From: Jannaschia sp. S6380
GTDB taxonomy: Bacteria; Pseudomonadota; Alphaproteobacteria; Rhodobacterales; Rhodobacteraceae
DNA: 64,000 bases
NCBI RefSeq assembly: GCF_023015695.1
Contig: NZ_JALKAS010000001.1
Coordinates: 496,001 to 560,000 of the forward strand
Reading direction: 5' to 3'
Made by a program: the position numbers and the translations under genes. Below, in pieces: positions 18,874 to 27,904 of this stretch. The notes under the pieces are model-generated. The model worked only from the letters and a program-made list of their open reading frames with translations, made no database searches and was not told the DNA's origin. Within the stretch, counting starts at the first letter, position 1. The number at the start of each line of letters is the position of its first letter.

Positions 18874-20424
18874 ATGTCGGAAGGCGCGCGCAGGGGTGGA
18901 CGACGGGGCGGAGGCGGCGCGGCGCGTCGTGCCGAACGGACGAGCGGCAAGATCGAACAGGCCCGCTTCATCACGCGGAACATTCCGGACCTGGAACTGC
19001 TGGATGACGAGGCCCTGTCCATCATCGAAGCGCAGGCCGACATCGTTCTGGGAGAAATCGGCGTCTCATTCCCCGAGAACCCCGAGGCGCTGAAGCTCTG
19101 GCGCGAGGCCGGGGCCGACGTCCAGGGCGACCGCATCCGTCTGCCGAAGGGTCTGGCGCGCAAGCTGTGCGAGACCGCCCCGTCGAAATTCGAGCAAATC
19201 GCCCGCAATCCCGAGCGTGCGGTGGAGATCGGCGGCCGGAACCTCGTTCTCGCGCCCGTCTACGGCCCGCCCTTCGTGCGAGACGCGAGCGGACGCCGCT
19301 ATGCCACCATCGCCGATTTCGAGAAGTTCGTGAAACTGGGCCACATGTCGAAATGGCTGCACCATTCCGGCGGAACGGTATGCGAGCCGACGGACCTGCC
19401 GGTGAACAAGCGCCATTACGACATGCTGATGGCGCATATGACGCTGACGGACAAACCGTTCATGGGATCGGTGACCGAGGCGAGCCGGGCACGCGACTCG
19501 ATCGAGATGTGCGACATCCTGTTCGACCAGGGCGACGGCAAGGGGCTGGACGGGCGCACGGCGCTGGTCAGCCTGATCAACATCAACTCTCCGCTGACCT
19601 TCGATTCGATCATGATGGGCGCGCTTGAGGAATATGCCCGCGCAAACCAGGCGGCGATCATCTCGCCCTTCATCGTGGGCGGGGCCATGGCGCCGGTCTC
19701 GGTCGCGGGAACGCTGGTCCAGGTACTGGCCGAGGTGATGACCGGCGTGGCCTATTCGCAGTTGGTCCGTAAGGGCGCGCCCGTAATCTTCGGCGCCTTC
19801 GTCACGTCGATCGACATGAACTCCGGCGCGCCGACATTCGGCACGCCCGAAGCGGCGCAGATCACCTACGGCGCCGGTCAGCTGGCGCGGCGGCTGGGGC
19901 TGCCCTATCGCAGCGCGGGCTCGTTCAACGGATCGAAGCTGCCGGACGCGCAGGCCGCCTATGAGACCGCGAACAGCCTCAATGCGGGGCTTCTGGCGGG
20001 GGTGAACTTCATGCTCCATTCCTGCGGCTGGCTGGAAGGCGGGCTGGTGGCCGATTTCGAGAAGTTCGTGATGGATGCCGACCAGCTCGGCGTTCTGCAC
20101 AAGCTGGCCGAGGGGATCCGGGTCGACGAGGACACGCTGGCGATGGACGCGCTGCGCGAGGTCGGGCCGGGGGGGCACTATCTGGGCTGCGCCCACACGC
20201 AGGCGAACTTCAAGACCGCGTTCTGGAAATCCGGGCTTCTGGACTACAAGCCGTTCGAGACATGGGTGGACGAAGGCGGGCGCGACACCCGCGCGCTGGC
20301 GTCGGCCCGGATCGACAAGCTGTTGGCTGACTATGAGGAGCCAACGCTCGATCCCGCTGTCCGCGGCGCGCTGATGGATTACGTCGCGGCGAAGAAAGCG
20401 TCGATGCCCGACGCCTTCATGTAA
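18874..20424 (+). CDS. MttB-family (trimethylamine methyltransferase-like) corrinoid methyltransferase
   Basis: This 516-residue protein is a non-pyrrolysine member of the MttB superfamily. It spans the domain without an internal TAG codon, so it is not a pyrrolysine enzyme. Members transfer a methyl group from quaternary amines such as glycine betaine to a corrinoid protein. The first 25 residues are unusually basic and Gly-rich (ARRGGRRGGGGAARRAER). The TIM-barrel blocks LHHSGGTVCEPTDLPVN and FMLHSCGWLEGGL are clear. The ribosome site GAAGG precedes the ATG. No corrinoid protein or activator gene is adjacent, so the methyl acceptor must be encoded elsewhere. Substrate is unassigned. Confidence 0.85.
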   Translation: MSEGARRGGRRGGGGAARRAERTSGKIEQARFITRNIPDLELLDDEALSIIEAQADIVLGEIGVSFPENPEALKLWREAGADVQGDRIRLPKGLARKLCETAPSKFEQIARNPERAVEIGGRNLVLAPVYGPPFVRDASGRRYATIADFEKFVKLGHMSKWLHHSGGTVCEPTDLPVNKRHYDMLMAHMTLTDKPFMGSVTEASRARDSIEMCDILFDQGDGKGLDGRTALVSLININSPLTFDSIMMGALEEYARANQAAIISPFIVGGAMAPVSVAGTLVQVLAEVMTGVAYSQLVRKGAPVIFGAFVTSIDMNSGAPTFGTPEAAQITYGAGQLARRLGLPYRSAGSFNGSKLPDAQAAYETANSLNAGLLAGVNFMLHSCGWLEGGLVADFEKFVMDADQLGVLHKLAEGIRVDEDTLAMDALREVGPGGHYLGCAHTQANFKTAFWKSGLLDYKPFETWVDEGGRDTRALASARIDKLLADYEEPTLDPAVRGALMDYVAAKKASMPDAFM

Positions 20425-20430
20425 GAACGG

Positions 20431-20712
20431 TCAAACCTGGCGAAACGCATGGGCCTCGGCCAGCAACGCGACCAGGATGTCGACATGCCGGGCGAGGCTG
20501 TAGTTCTTGTCGGCGGTCTTGCGTCGCCGCTCCAGCGCGGCCTCGATCGGCAGCAACTTCTCGAGGGCCGCCCGCGGCGACGCGGGGATGGCCACGCGCA
20601 GCATGCGACGAAGATCGCGGCGGCGCTCGTAATTCGCAGTGCCGTGAGACGCGGCCGCGACCAGAAGGCCGGGGCGGCGGAGGGCGCTGAGTTCATGGGT
20701 GATCTGGCACAT
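20431..20712 (-). CDS. Small DUF6477-like protein
   Basis: This 93-residue, Arg/Leu-rich protein resembles the DUF6477 family that I recall from Rhodobacteraceae (blocks LRRPGLLVAAA, the segment YERRRDLRRMLR and SLARHVDILVALLAEA). No function is known. I chose the ATG at 20712 because AAAGGA lies about 8 bases upstream; an ATG three codons earlier (20721) sits directly against that site. It is divergent from the DUF6456 gene and convergent with the MttB-family gene. The two DUF genes share a control region with a CtrA-like site, suggesting joint regulation. Confidence 0.7.
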   Translation of the reverse strand: MCQITHELSALRRPGLLVAAASHGTANYERRRDLRRMLRVAIPASPRAALEKLLPIEAALERRRKTADKNYSLARHVDILVALLAEAHAFRQV

Positions 20713-20850
20713 GGGGCACATCCTTTCGATCCGTTTTTCCAAGCGGATCTTGCGCCTCGAACGGTGCGTGTTGCGTGCCGTCGGGGACCACCGTTCGCCC
20801 GCATGAGGGCGTTTACAATTTGGAAACAAATTCGACGCGAATGCGGCCAA

Positions 20851-20866
20851 TTAATATCTTGGTAAC
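20851..20866 (+). promoter_or_regulatory. CtrA-like site in the DUF6477/DUF6456 divergent promoter
   Basis: TTAA-TATCTTG-GTAAC matches the CtrA full-site pattern TTAA-N7-TTAAC with one mismatch. It lies 52 bases upstream of the DUF6456 start. AT-rich sequence is unusual in this GC-rich region, which draws attention to it. Confidence 0.45.
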
Positions 20867-20917
20867 CAAACACGGCGAGTTCTGACGCGGTTTTCCACGT
20901 GGTTTCGGAGACGTTGA

Positions 20918-22021
20918 ATGACCGCCCCCCTTGCCCTGTCCGTGACTGCGAATCTGCCTGCCTGGGTGCCGGATTCGGCGCGTGCCTACTTGGCCCACGC
21001 GCATGCCGGCCGACCCCTGCGGGCGGTCGCGGCGGATGCCGGATGCGCCGCATCCACGGTGCTGCGGCAGGTGCGGCGGATCGAGCAGCGGCGCGACGAT
21101 CCACTCGTGGACGACATCCTGGAGCGGCTCGCAGAGGCCGCCCGCGAAGAGACCGTTCCCTGTAACCAAGACGAGGCCCCCCAAATGTCAGCCATCCCCT
21201 CCAGTCCAACCCTGATCGACGACGAGACGCTCGACCGCGAGGCGCGCCGCGTTCTGCGTCGCCTTTGCGAGGCGGACGCGTTCCTGGCGGTCGGGCAGGG
21301 GATGCCGCAGGCGGCGGTTCTGCGGGAGACGGAGGCCGCGCCGACGCGAACGGCCACGGTGCCGCGTTCGGTCGCGCAGGCCTTCGTGCTGAAGGATTGG
21401 GTCGCGTGCTACAAGGTCGGCAGGATCACCCGCTATCGCATCACCGAGGCTGGGCGCGCGGCGCTCAAGCGGCTCCTCTCCGAGAACTTGAACGCCCGGG
21501 TCGAGGCGCGCGGGATGGCCGAGTCGCCTAGCCCGTTCCTGACGCAGCACATGGAACTGGCCCAGCAGGTTCGGCCGAGTGCGGCCGGCGAGGAACGGCT
21601 GCGCGTCAACCTCGCGGAATCGCCACTTGGCAGTCTTGCCCGGAAGAAGGACCGCGACGGCAAGCCGTTCCTGTCGATGGAACTGGTGGTGGCCGGCGAG
21701 CGCCTGCGCGAGGACTTCGAGCGCGCGCAGATGGGACCGCGGGTCGGGCAGAACTGGGAGCGGTTCCTGACTGCCGGCGGACGTGGCCAGATTGGGCCGG
21801 GGACGAACTGTTCGGGGCCCGAGGACGCCCGGACGCGGGTCTCCGAGGCGTTGCGCGCGCTGGGACCCGGGCTGGCCGATGTCGTCCTGCGGGTCTGCTG
21901 CTTTCTGGAGGGTATGGAAACGGCCGAGAAGCGCATGGGGTGGGCCGCCCGGTCCGGCAAGATCGTCCTGCGTATCGCGCTGCAACGCCTCGCCGCGCAT
22001 TACGACGCGCTGCACCGCTAG
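20918..22021 (+). CDS. DUF6456 helix-turn-helix protein
   Basis: This 367-residue protein appears to be a DNA-binding regulator. Residues 28-50 (RPLRAVAADAGCAASTVLRQVRR) form a helix-turn-helix, a second winged-helix-like segment (about 150-190, ITRYRITEAGRAALKRL) follows, and the C-terminal DUF6456 domain contains VCCFLEGMETAEKRMGWAARSGK. A GGAG site precedes the ATG at 20918. The target genes are unknown. It is divergent from the DUF6477-like gene. A CtrA-like site in its promoter suggests cell-cycle or CtrA-network control, but that needs direct evidence. Confidence 0.8.
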   Translation: MTAPLALSVTANLPAWVPDSARAYLAHAHAGRPLRAVAADAGCAASTVLRQVRRIEQRRDDPLVDDILERLAEAAREETVPCNQDEAPQMSAIPSSPTLIDDETLDREARRVLRRLCEADAFLAVGQGMPQAAVLRETEAAPTRTATVPRSVAQAFVLKDWVACYKVGRITRYRITEAGRAALKRLLSENLNARVEARGMAESPSPFLTQHMELAQQVRPSAAGEERLRVNLAESPLGSLARKKDRDGKPFLSMELVVAGERLREDFERAQMGPRVGQNWERFLTAGGRGQIGPGTNCSGPEDARTRVSEALRALGPGLADVVLRVCCFLEGMETAEKRMGWAARSGKIVLRIALQRLAAHYDALHR

Positions 22022-22030
22022 GTCGCGAGC

Positions 22031-22054
22031 GGGGCGTCGCCGGCGCGACGCCCC
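22031..22054. terminator. Perfect 10-bp hairpin between DUF6456 and gltA
   Basis: GGGGCGTCGC (22031-22040) pairs fully with GCGACGCCCC (22045-22054) around the tetraloop CGGC. It lies between two convergent stops. There is no T-run, so it may be a GC-only or Rho-assisted terminator. Confidence 0.55.
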
Positions 22055-22070
22055 GTGGATGGTCGCTACA

Positions 22071-23366
22071 TCAGCGTTTCTCGACGTCGACGTAGTCGCG
22101 CTGATCCGCGCCGGTATAGAGCTGCCGCGGCCGGCCGATCTTCAGTGCCGGATCCGAGAGCTGTTCCTTCCACTGGGCGACCCAGCCGACCGTCCGCGAA
22201 AGCGCGAAGATCGGCGTGAACATCGAGGTCGGGAAGCCCATCGCCTCGAGGATGATGCCGGAATAGAAATCGACATTCGGAAACAGCTTCTTCTCGGCGA
22301 AGTACGGATCGTCCAGCGCCTGCTTTTCCAGTTCCTTGGCGACCTGAAGCGTCGGGTTGTCCTCGATTCCCATCAATTCCAGCACCTCGTCGGCGCTTTC
22401 CTTCATCACCGTCGCACGCGGATCGAAGTTCTTGTAGACGCGGTGGCCGAACCCCATCAGGCGGAACGGGTCATCCTTGTCCTTGGCGCGCGCGATGAAC
22501 TCCGGGATCCGGTCGACCGAACCGATCTCGCGCAGCATTTCCAGACAGGCCTGGTTGGCGCCGCCATGCGCCGGCCCCCAGAGGCAGGCGATGCCGGCGG
22601 CGATGCAGGCGAACGGGTTCGCGCCGGACGACGACGCCAGACGCACCGTCGAGGTCGAGGCGTTCTGTTCGTGGTCGGCATGCAGCGTGAAAATCCGGTC
22701 CATCGCGCGGGCCAGGATCGGATCGACGGTGTGTTCCTCGGCCGGGACGGAGAAGCACATGTGCAGGAAGTTCGCCGCGTAATCCAGGTCGTTGCGCGGA
22801 TAGACGAACGGTTGGCCGATCGAATACTTGTAGGCCATCGCGGCGATGGTCGGCACCTTGGCGATCAGGCGGATCGCGGCGACCTCGCGCTGCCAGGCGT
22901 CGGTGATGTCGGTGCTGTCATGATAGAAGGCAGACATCGCGCCGACCACGCCGACCATCGTCGCCATCGGGTGGGCATCGCGCCGGAAGCCGCGGAAGAA
23001 GTTGTGCATCTGCTCATGCACCATGGTGTGCCGCGTCACCGTCGTCTCGAACTTCTCCAGCTCGGCGGCCGAGGGCAATTCGCCGTAAAGAAGGAGGTAG
23101 CAGACCTCCAGATAATGCGATTTGGCGGCCAGTTGCCCGATCGGATAGCCGCGGTGCAGCAAAACGCCTTCCTCGCCATCGATGAAGGTGATGGCGCTCT
23201 CGCAGGACGCCGTCGACGTGAAACCGGGATCGTAGGTGAAGACGCCCGCGCCGGCATAGAGTTTGCGGATATCGACGACGTCCGGACCGGCGGACGGCGA
23301 GAGCACCGGCAAATCATGGCTCTGCCCGTCAAGGGTCAGGGTCGCGGTCTTGTTCGTATCAGCCAT
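22071..23366 (-). CDS. gltA: Citrate synthase
   Basis: GltA condenses oxaloacetate and acetyl-CoA into citrate in the TCA cycle. The 431-residue protein is a type II (NADH-sensitive class) citrate synthase. Active-site residues lie in [11 protein letters not shown] (His), the block [11 protein letters not shown] (His), and the Asp of KNFDPRAT. The start at 23366 follows AAAGGA and gives the usual N-terminus ([15 protein letters not shown]). gltX is transcribed in the same direction 103 bases upstream. Confidence 0.97.
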   Translation of the reverse strand: MADTNKTATLTLDGQSHDLPVLSPSAGPDVVDIRKLYAGAGVFTYDPGFTSTASCESAITFIDGEEGVLLHRGYPIGQLAAKSHYLEVCYLLLYGELPSAAELEKFETTVTRHTMVHEQMHNFFRGFRRDAHPMATMVGVVGAMSAFYHDSTDITDAWQREVAAIRLIAKVPTIAAMAYKYSIGQPFVYPRNDLDYAANFLHMCFSVPAEEHTVDPILARAMDRIFTLHADHEQNASTSTVRLASSSGANPFACIAAGIACLWGPAHGGANQACLEMLREIGSVDRIPEFIARAKDKDDPFRLMGFGHRVYKNFDPRATVMKESADEVLELMGIEDNPTLQVAKELEKQALDDPYFAEKKLFPNVDFYSGIILEAMGFPTSMFTPIFALSRTVGWVAQWKEQLSDPALKIGRPRQLYTGADQRDYVDVEKR

Positions 23367-23469
23367 GTCGGTCCTTTCCGAAGGGCCGCAGGCCAATCGG
23401 CCATGCAACCTGTTGATCTTGCGCGACATCCCGGTCGCATTCGGCGGCATGCCGCCAAGCGGGGCACGG

Positions 23470-24879
23470 TCAGTCCGCCGCGTCCCGCTCCGCCGCATCC
23501 GAAATCCGGGCCAGCGTTTCATCGGGCCCGAGAACGATCATCATGTCGAAGACGCTGGGGGTGGCCGTCCGTCCGGCGATCGCGGCCCGAAGCGGCCCCG
23601 CGATCTTGCCGAGCCCCAGCCCCCGGGACTGGGCCAAATCACCCACGACGGCCTCGAGCACATCCCGCGACCAGCTAGCATTACGCAGGTGCGGCGTCAA
23701 TTCTGCCAGCAATTCGCGTCCGTCCGGGTCGAGGGCCTTGGCGGCCTTCTCGTCGGGCAGGATCGGCCGTTCCGCCAGGACGAAGCGGGCCCGGTCGAGA
23801 AGCTGGGGCAGGGTGCGGCTCGCCTCCTTGACCAGGGGGATGGCCCGGGCCAGCGCAGCCCGGTCGATAGGGGCACCGCCCACGCGGTCGTTCCAGTCGA
23901 GCGTCGCCGCCAGGACCTCGTCATCCGTCATCGCGCTGAGATGTTGTCCCGACAGGTTCTCCAGCTTCTTCAGGTCCAGCCGCGCCGGCGCGCGCCCGAT
24001 CCCGTCGAGGTCGAACCATTCGCGGGCCTGCACATCTTCGAAGAACTCGTCGTCCCCATGGCTCCAGCCCAGTCGCGCCAGATAGTTGCGCAGGGCTTGC
24101 GCGGGGAACCCCATTTCGGCGTATTCCTCGACACCCAGCGCGCCATGGCGTTTGGACAGCTTCTTGCCATCGGCCCCGTGGATCAACGGGATATGGGCCC
24201 AAACCGGATGCGGCCATGCCATCGCGTCGTAGATCTGGGCCTGGCGGGCGGCGTTGTTCAGGTGGTCGTCGCCCCGGATCACATGGGTCACGCCCATGTC
24301 GTGGTCATCGACCACGACCGCCAGCATATAGGTCGGCGTCCCGTCGGAGCGGAGCAGGACCATGTCGTCGAGCTGGTCATTCCGCGTGCGCACCTCACCC
24401 TGGACGGCATCTGCGATGACGGTCGTCCCATCGCGCGGGGTTTTCAGGCGGATGACGGACGGGGCGTCGGGGTGGGTTGCCGGGTCGGCATCGCGCCATG
24501 GGCTCTGGAAGAGCGTCGAGCGCCCCTCGGTCCGCGCCGCCTCGCGGGAGGCCTCGATCTCGTCCTGGGTGGCGAAGCAGCGATAGGCGCGCCCGGCATC
24601 GACCATCCGGTGCGCCACCTCGACATGCCGGGCCGCGTTCGCCGCCTGGCTCACCGGCTCGCCGTCCCAATCGAGCCCGAGCCAGGACAATCCGTCGAAG
24701 ATGGCTTGCGTCGCCGCTTCCGACGACCTTGCCCGGTCCGTGTCCTCGATGCGCAGCAGGAAACGCCCGCCCCGACCCCGCGCGTACAGCCAATTGAACA
24801 ACGCCGTCCGAGCGCCCCCGATATGCAGGTATCCGGTCGGAGAGGGCGCGAAGCGCGTGACGATCTGATCGGCGGTCAT
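23470..24879 (-). CDS. gltX: Glutamyl-tRNA synthetase
   Basis: This 469-residue class I synthetase charges tRNA-Glu, and in many alphaproteobacteria a GltX also charges tRNA-Gln for later amidation. The HIGH-type motif is [13 protein letters not shown] near the N-terminus and the KMSKS-type motif is KLSKRHG (about residue 237). The catalytic domain is followed by a C-terminal anticodon-binding helical domain. Alphaproteobacteria often carry two gltX genes and this one cannot be assigned to GltX1 or GltX2 from one window. It is divergent from comEC. Confidence 0.95.
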   Translation of the reverse strand: MTADQIVTRFAPSPTGYLHIGGARTALFNWLYARGRGGRFLLRIEDTDRARSSEAATQAIFDGLSWLGLDWDGEPVSQAANAARHVEVAHRMVDAGRAYRCFATQDEIEASREAARTEGRSTLFQSPWRDADPATHPDAPSVIRLKTPRDGTTVIADAVQGEVRTRNDQLDDMVLLRSDGTPTYMLAVVVDDHDMGVTHVIRGDDHLNNAARQAQIYDAMAWPHPVWAHIPLIHGADGKKLSKRHGALGVEEYAEMGFPAQALRNYLARLGWSHGDDEFFEDVQAREWFDLDGIGRAPARLDLKKLENLSGQHLSAMTDDEVLAATLDWNDRVGGAPIDRAALARAIPLVKEASRTLPQLLDRARFVLAERPILPDEKAAKALDPDGRELLAELTPHLRNASWSRDVLEAVVGDLAQSRGLGLGKIAGPLRAAIAGRTATPSVFDMMIVLGPDETLARISDAAERDAAD

Positions 24880-24915
24880 GGCGTCCTCGAAAACGGCGAC
24901 GATGGCGCGTTCGGG

Positions 24916-24931
24916 TTAACGATTTGTAAAC
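24916..24931 (+). promoter_or_regulatory. CtrA-like site upstream of comEC
   Basis: TTAA-CGATTTG-TAAAC matches TTAA-N7-TTAAC with one mismatch. It lies 56 bases before the comEC start and 37 bases before the gltX start, in the shared divergent promoter. Confidence 0.5.
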
Positions 24932-24986
24932 CCGGCCGCGCCTAGCTTCGCGCGGTTGATAGGCAGCACCGCAGCGGAGGGCAAGG

Positions 24987-27062
24987 ATGCACCCGGTTGA
25001 CGCCGCGCCCGCCCCGGGGCTCCGCGCCTCGCGCGTCGTGGCGGCATGCCAGGGGATCCGTGGCCACAGGCTGCCCTGGTTCGCCCTTGCCCTCGGGACG
25101 GGCGTAGGCCTCTATTTCGCGCTGCCGGTCGAACCGGACGGTGCCACGACGGCGGCCATCGCGGCGGCGGCGGTCGCGCTTTGCGTGCTGGCCTGGCTCG
25201 GGCGTGGCGGGGCGGGATTGCTGGCCTTGCTAGGCGCCGTCCTCCTCGGGGGCATGCTGGTCGCGCAAGTGCGCAGTGTCATCGTGTCCGGGCCGGTGCT
25301 GGAATACCGCTACTACGGCGCGGTCGAGGGGCGGATCGTCCGCATCGACAGGTCCGCATCCGGGGCCATGCGCCTGACGCTGGATCGGGTCCGCCTCGAC
25401 CGCATGGCGCCGGGGCGCACGCCGCACCGTGTCCGCATCTCGCTGCAAGACGAAACCGGGGTCGCGCCACGGCCCGGCCTGCGCGTGATGACGACCGGGC
25501 ATCTTTCGCCGCCGGCCGGACCGACCGAACCGGGCGGCTTCGACTTTCAGCGGCATGCCTGGTTTCAGGGGCTGGGCGCCATCGGCTACGGGCGCATCCC
25601 GCTGATGCAGGCCGAGGCGCCGTCCGGAGGCACCGCCCTGCTGGTCGCGCGGGTTCGCACCGCGATTGCCGAAGGGCTGCGCGACCGCCTGCCGGGGCAG
25701 TCCGGTCAGGTCGCGGCGGCCATTACGACCGGGGATCGCGGCGGCCTTTCCAAGGAGGTGACGGAAGCCCTCCGCGCGTCGAACCTGGCGCATCTATTGG
25801 CGATTTCGGGCCTGCATATGGGCCTGCTCGTGGGCTTCGTCTTTTGGGTCGTCCGGGGCGGTCTGGCCCTTATCCCTACGCTCGCACTGCGCTATCCGAC
25901 CCGCGCATGGGCTGCCGCCGTGGCCCTGCCGTTCGCGCTCGCCTACCTTTTCCTGTCGGGCGGCAGCGTGGCGACGCAGCGCGCCTTCGTGATGGCGGCC
26001 GTGATGCTCGGGGCCATCCTCGTCGGATCGCGGGCCCTGTCGATCCGCAGCGTGGCGATCGCCGCGATCCTGGTTCTGCTGTGGCGGCCCGAAAGCCTGA
26101 CGGGCCCGGGCTTCCAGATGTCCTTTGCCGCCACGGGTGCGCTGGTCCTGGTGTTCGGGGCCATCTCGCGCGGTGGCCGGGGGCGCTGGCTGCGCGGTTG
26201 GCGGGGCGCATTTCTCTCGCTTCTGCTCTCTTCGCTGGTCGCCGGTGCGGCGACCGCACCATTCGCGGCGCTCCATTTCAACCGGGTGGGCCAGTTCGGC
26301 GTGCTGGCGAACCTTTTGGCGGTGCCGGCGATGGGCACGGTTGTGATGCCTGCGTTGCTGCTCTCGCTGCTGCTATGGCCATTGGGGCTCGAGGCGCTGC
26401 CCCTCGCCATCGCCGGCCGCGGGATCGAATGGATCCTGCAGGTCGCGGACTGGATCGCGACGATGCCCGGCGCGCTGCGACCGATCGCGGCGCCGTCCTG
26501 GTACGTCCTGCCGTTGCTGGGGCTCGCGGCGGGTCTGCTGGGCGCGGCACGCGGTCCCACGGTTCGCTCGCTCTCCGTCGCATGCCTCGTGGCGGCGGCG
26601 GTGCTCTGGGCTCGGACGCCACGGCCGGCGATGCTGATATCGGACGACGCCCGGCTCGTCGGCGTCATGGTGCGAGAAGGGCGTTGGCTCAGCCGCGACA
26701 GCGGGGCCGGGTTCGTGGCCGACGCCTGGCTGGAGAACGACGGCGATTTGACCACGCAGGAGGAGGCCGCCGCCCGCCAGCCGCCTGGAAGGGGCGACCT
26801 GCCGTTCGCACTGATCGTGGCGCGCCGGAAATCCGAACTGGAAGACGCGCTGCATGCCTGTCGCCAGGATGCCGACGCGTGGCTGATCTCGGCCACCGAG
26901 ATCCCCCGGCAAGACATTCCATGTCGCGTGTTCGATCCGACCCGGACTGCGCGAACCGGAGCCATTGCCGTGGACATCCTGCCGGATGGGGGCCCTGTCC
27001 TAAGAACCGCGCGCGACCTGCAGGGCGATCGTCCCTGGGTTCCCAAGCTGAAGGAATGGTGA
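24987..27062 (+). CDS. comEC: ComEC/Rec2 family competence protein
   Basis: ComEC is the inner-membrane channel that takes single-stranded DNA into the cytoplasm during transformation. The 691-residue protein has an N-terminal DUF4131 region (first two membrane helices and an OB-like domain, residues about 30-200) and a competence domain with many helices (about 220-520, with LAHLLAISGLHMGL). The C-terminal region (about 545-691) is short and lacks the HxHxDH motif of a metallo-beta-lactamase domain. The start at 24987 has an AAGG site. In Rhodobacter capsulatus, comEC homologues are needed to receive gene transfer agent DNA and depend on CtrA; the nearby CtrA-like site fits this. Confidence 0.9.
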   Translation: MHPVDAAPAPGLRASRVVAACQGIRGHRLPWFALALGTGVGLYFALPVEPDGATTAAIAAAAVALCVLAWLGRGGAGLLALLGAVLLGGMLVAQVRSVIVSGPVLEYRYYGAVEGRIVRIDRSASGAMRLTLDRVRLDRMAPGRTPHRVRISLQDETGVAPRPGLRVMTTGHLSPPAGPTEPGGFDFQRHAWFQGLGAIGYGRIPLMQAEAPSGGTALLVARVRTAIAEGLRDRLPGQSGQVAAAITTGDRGGLSKEVTEALRASNLAHLLAISGLHMGLLVGFVFWVVRGGLALIPTLALRYPTRAWAAAVALPFALAYLFLSGGSVATQRAFVMAAVMLGAILVGSRALSIRSVAIAAILVLLWRPESLTGPGFQMSFAATGALVLVFGAISRGGRGRWLRGWRGAFLSLLLSSLVAGAATAPFAALHFNRVGQFGVLANLLAVPAMGTVVMPALLLSLLLWPLGLEALPLAIAGRGIEWILQVADWIATMPGALRPIAAPSWYVLPLLGLAAGLLGAARGPTVRSLSVACLVAAAVLWARTPRPAMLISDDARLVGVMVREGRWLSRDSGAGFVADAWLENDGDLTTQEEAAARQPPGRGDLPFALIVARRKSELEDALHACRQDADAWLISATEIPRQDIPCRVFDPTRTARTGAIAVDILPDGGPVLRTARDLQGDRPWVPKLKEW

Positions 27063-27098
27063 AGGGCAAACGCCGGCGCCCTTGCGCGATGCCCGCTT

Positions 27099-27791
27099 CT
27101 AATAGCTGCGGATCAGGCCCACCAATCGGCCCTGGATACGCACCTGATCCTCGCGCAGGACACGGGTCTCATAGGCCTTGTTGGCCGCTTCGAGCGCGAT
27201 CATCCCGTTGGTCCGCCGATACCTTTTCAATGTCGCCTCGTGACCGTCGACAAGCGCCACGACGATGTCGCCATTGTCGGCGCTGCCCTGCTCCCGGATC
27301 ACGACGACGTCGCCGTCATTGATCCCCGCGTCGATCATCGAATCGCCGCGAACTTCCAGCGCATAGTGGTCGCCGCCCCGGTCGAGCATCTGACCCGGCA
27401 CCGCCACGTGATGCGAAACTTCGCTGATCGCCTCGATCGGAACGCCGGCGGCGATCCTGCCCATCACGGGCAGCTCACGCGCGTCGATCTGCACCGGCAT
27501 GGCCCGAACGGGCGGCGCCGGGGTCGGCCCGTCCCCCTCGATCACGCGGGGAACGAACGTCGCCTTGCCACCCATGTCCTCAGGGAGCTTGGTGATCTCG
27601 ATCGCCCGCGCCCGGTGGGCCAGCCTGCGGATAAACCCGCGCTCCTCCAAGGCTGTGATAAGCCGGTGGATGCCCGATTTGGATCGCAGATCCAGCGCGT
27701 CCTTCATCTCGTCGAAGGAGGGGGGCACGCCGTCACGCTGCACCCGCTTGTGAATGAAGGCCAAAAGGTCGCGCTGCTTCCGCGTGAGCAT
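27099..27791 (-). CDS. lexA: LexA repressor
   Basis: LexA represses the DNA-damage (SOS) genes and inactivates itself by RecA-stimulated self-cleavage. The 230 residues hold an N-terminal winged helix ([13 protein letters not shown], then [11 protein letters not shown] as recognition helix), a linker, and the C-terminal protease domain. The cleavage bond Ala115-Gly116, catalytic Ser151 (RGDSMID) and Lys189 (ATLKRY) are all present. The start at 27791 gives the family N-terminus. A perfect LexA box lies 50 bases upstream, so it is self-regulated. The moeA gene ends 113 bases upstream in the same direction, so some read-through from the trp operon is possible. Confidence 0.97.
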   Translation of the reverse strand: MLTRKQRDLLAFIHKRVQRDGVPPSFDEMKDALDLRSKSGIHRLITALEERGFIRRLAHRARAIEITKLPEDMGGKATFVPRVIEGDGPTPAPPVRAMPVQIDARELPVMGRIAAGVPIEAISEVSHHVAVPGQMLDRGGDHYALEVRGDSMIDAGINDGDVVVIREQGSADNGDIVVALVDGHEATLKRYRRTNGMIALEAANKAYETRVLREDQVRIQGRLVGLIRSY

Positions 27792-27840
27792 GTTCCGATA
27801 TCCCGTTCGATGGCCGCGGATCGGCGGCCTCACACGCAAT

Positions 27841-27855
27841 GTTCTAGAAAGGTTC
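27841..27855 (-). promoter_or_regulatory. LexA (SOS) box in front of lexA
   Basis: GTTC-TAGAAAG-GTTC on the plus strand is GAAC-N7-GAAC toward lexA, the exact alphaproteobacterial SOS box. It lies 50-64 bases before the lexA start codon. Confidence 0.9.
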
Positions 27856-27904
27856 CCGTTTTGTGTCAACGCGCGGCTGCCGTCCTGCGCGGGGGCAATC
27901 GACG

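Noticed and set aside
18874..20424. Possible pyrrolysine-containing trimethylamine methyltransferase.
   Set aside because: The frame is continuous without a TAG codon and the full family length is read, so it is a non-pyrrolysine member.
27792..27808. A second GTTC pair next to the lexA start.
   Set aside because: The spacing is nine bases, not seven, so it does not meet the LexA box rule.
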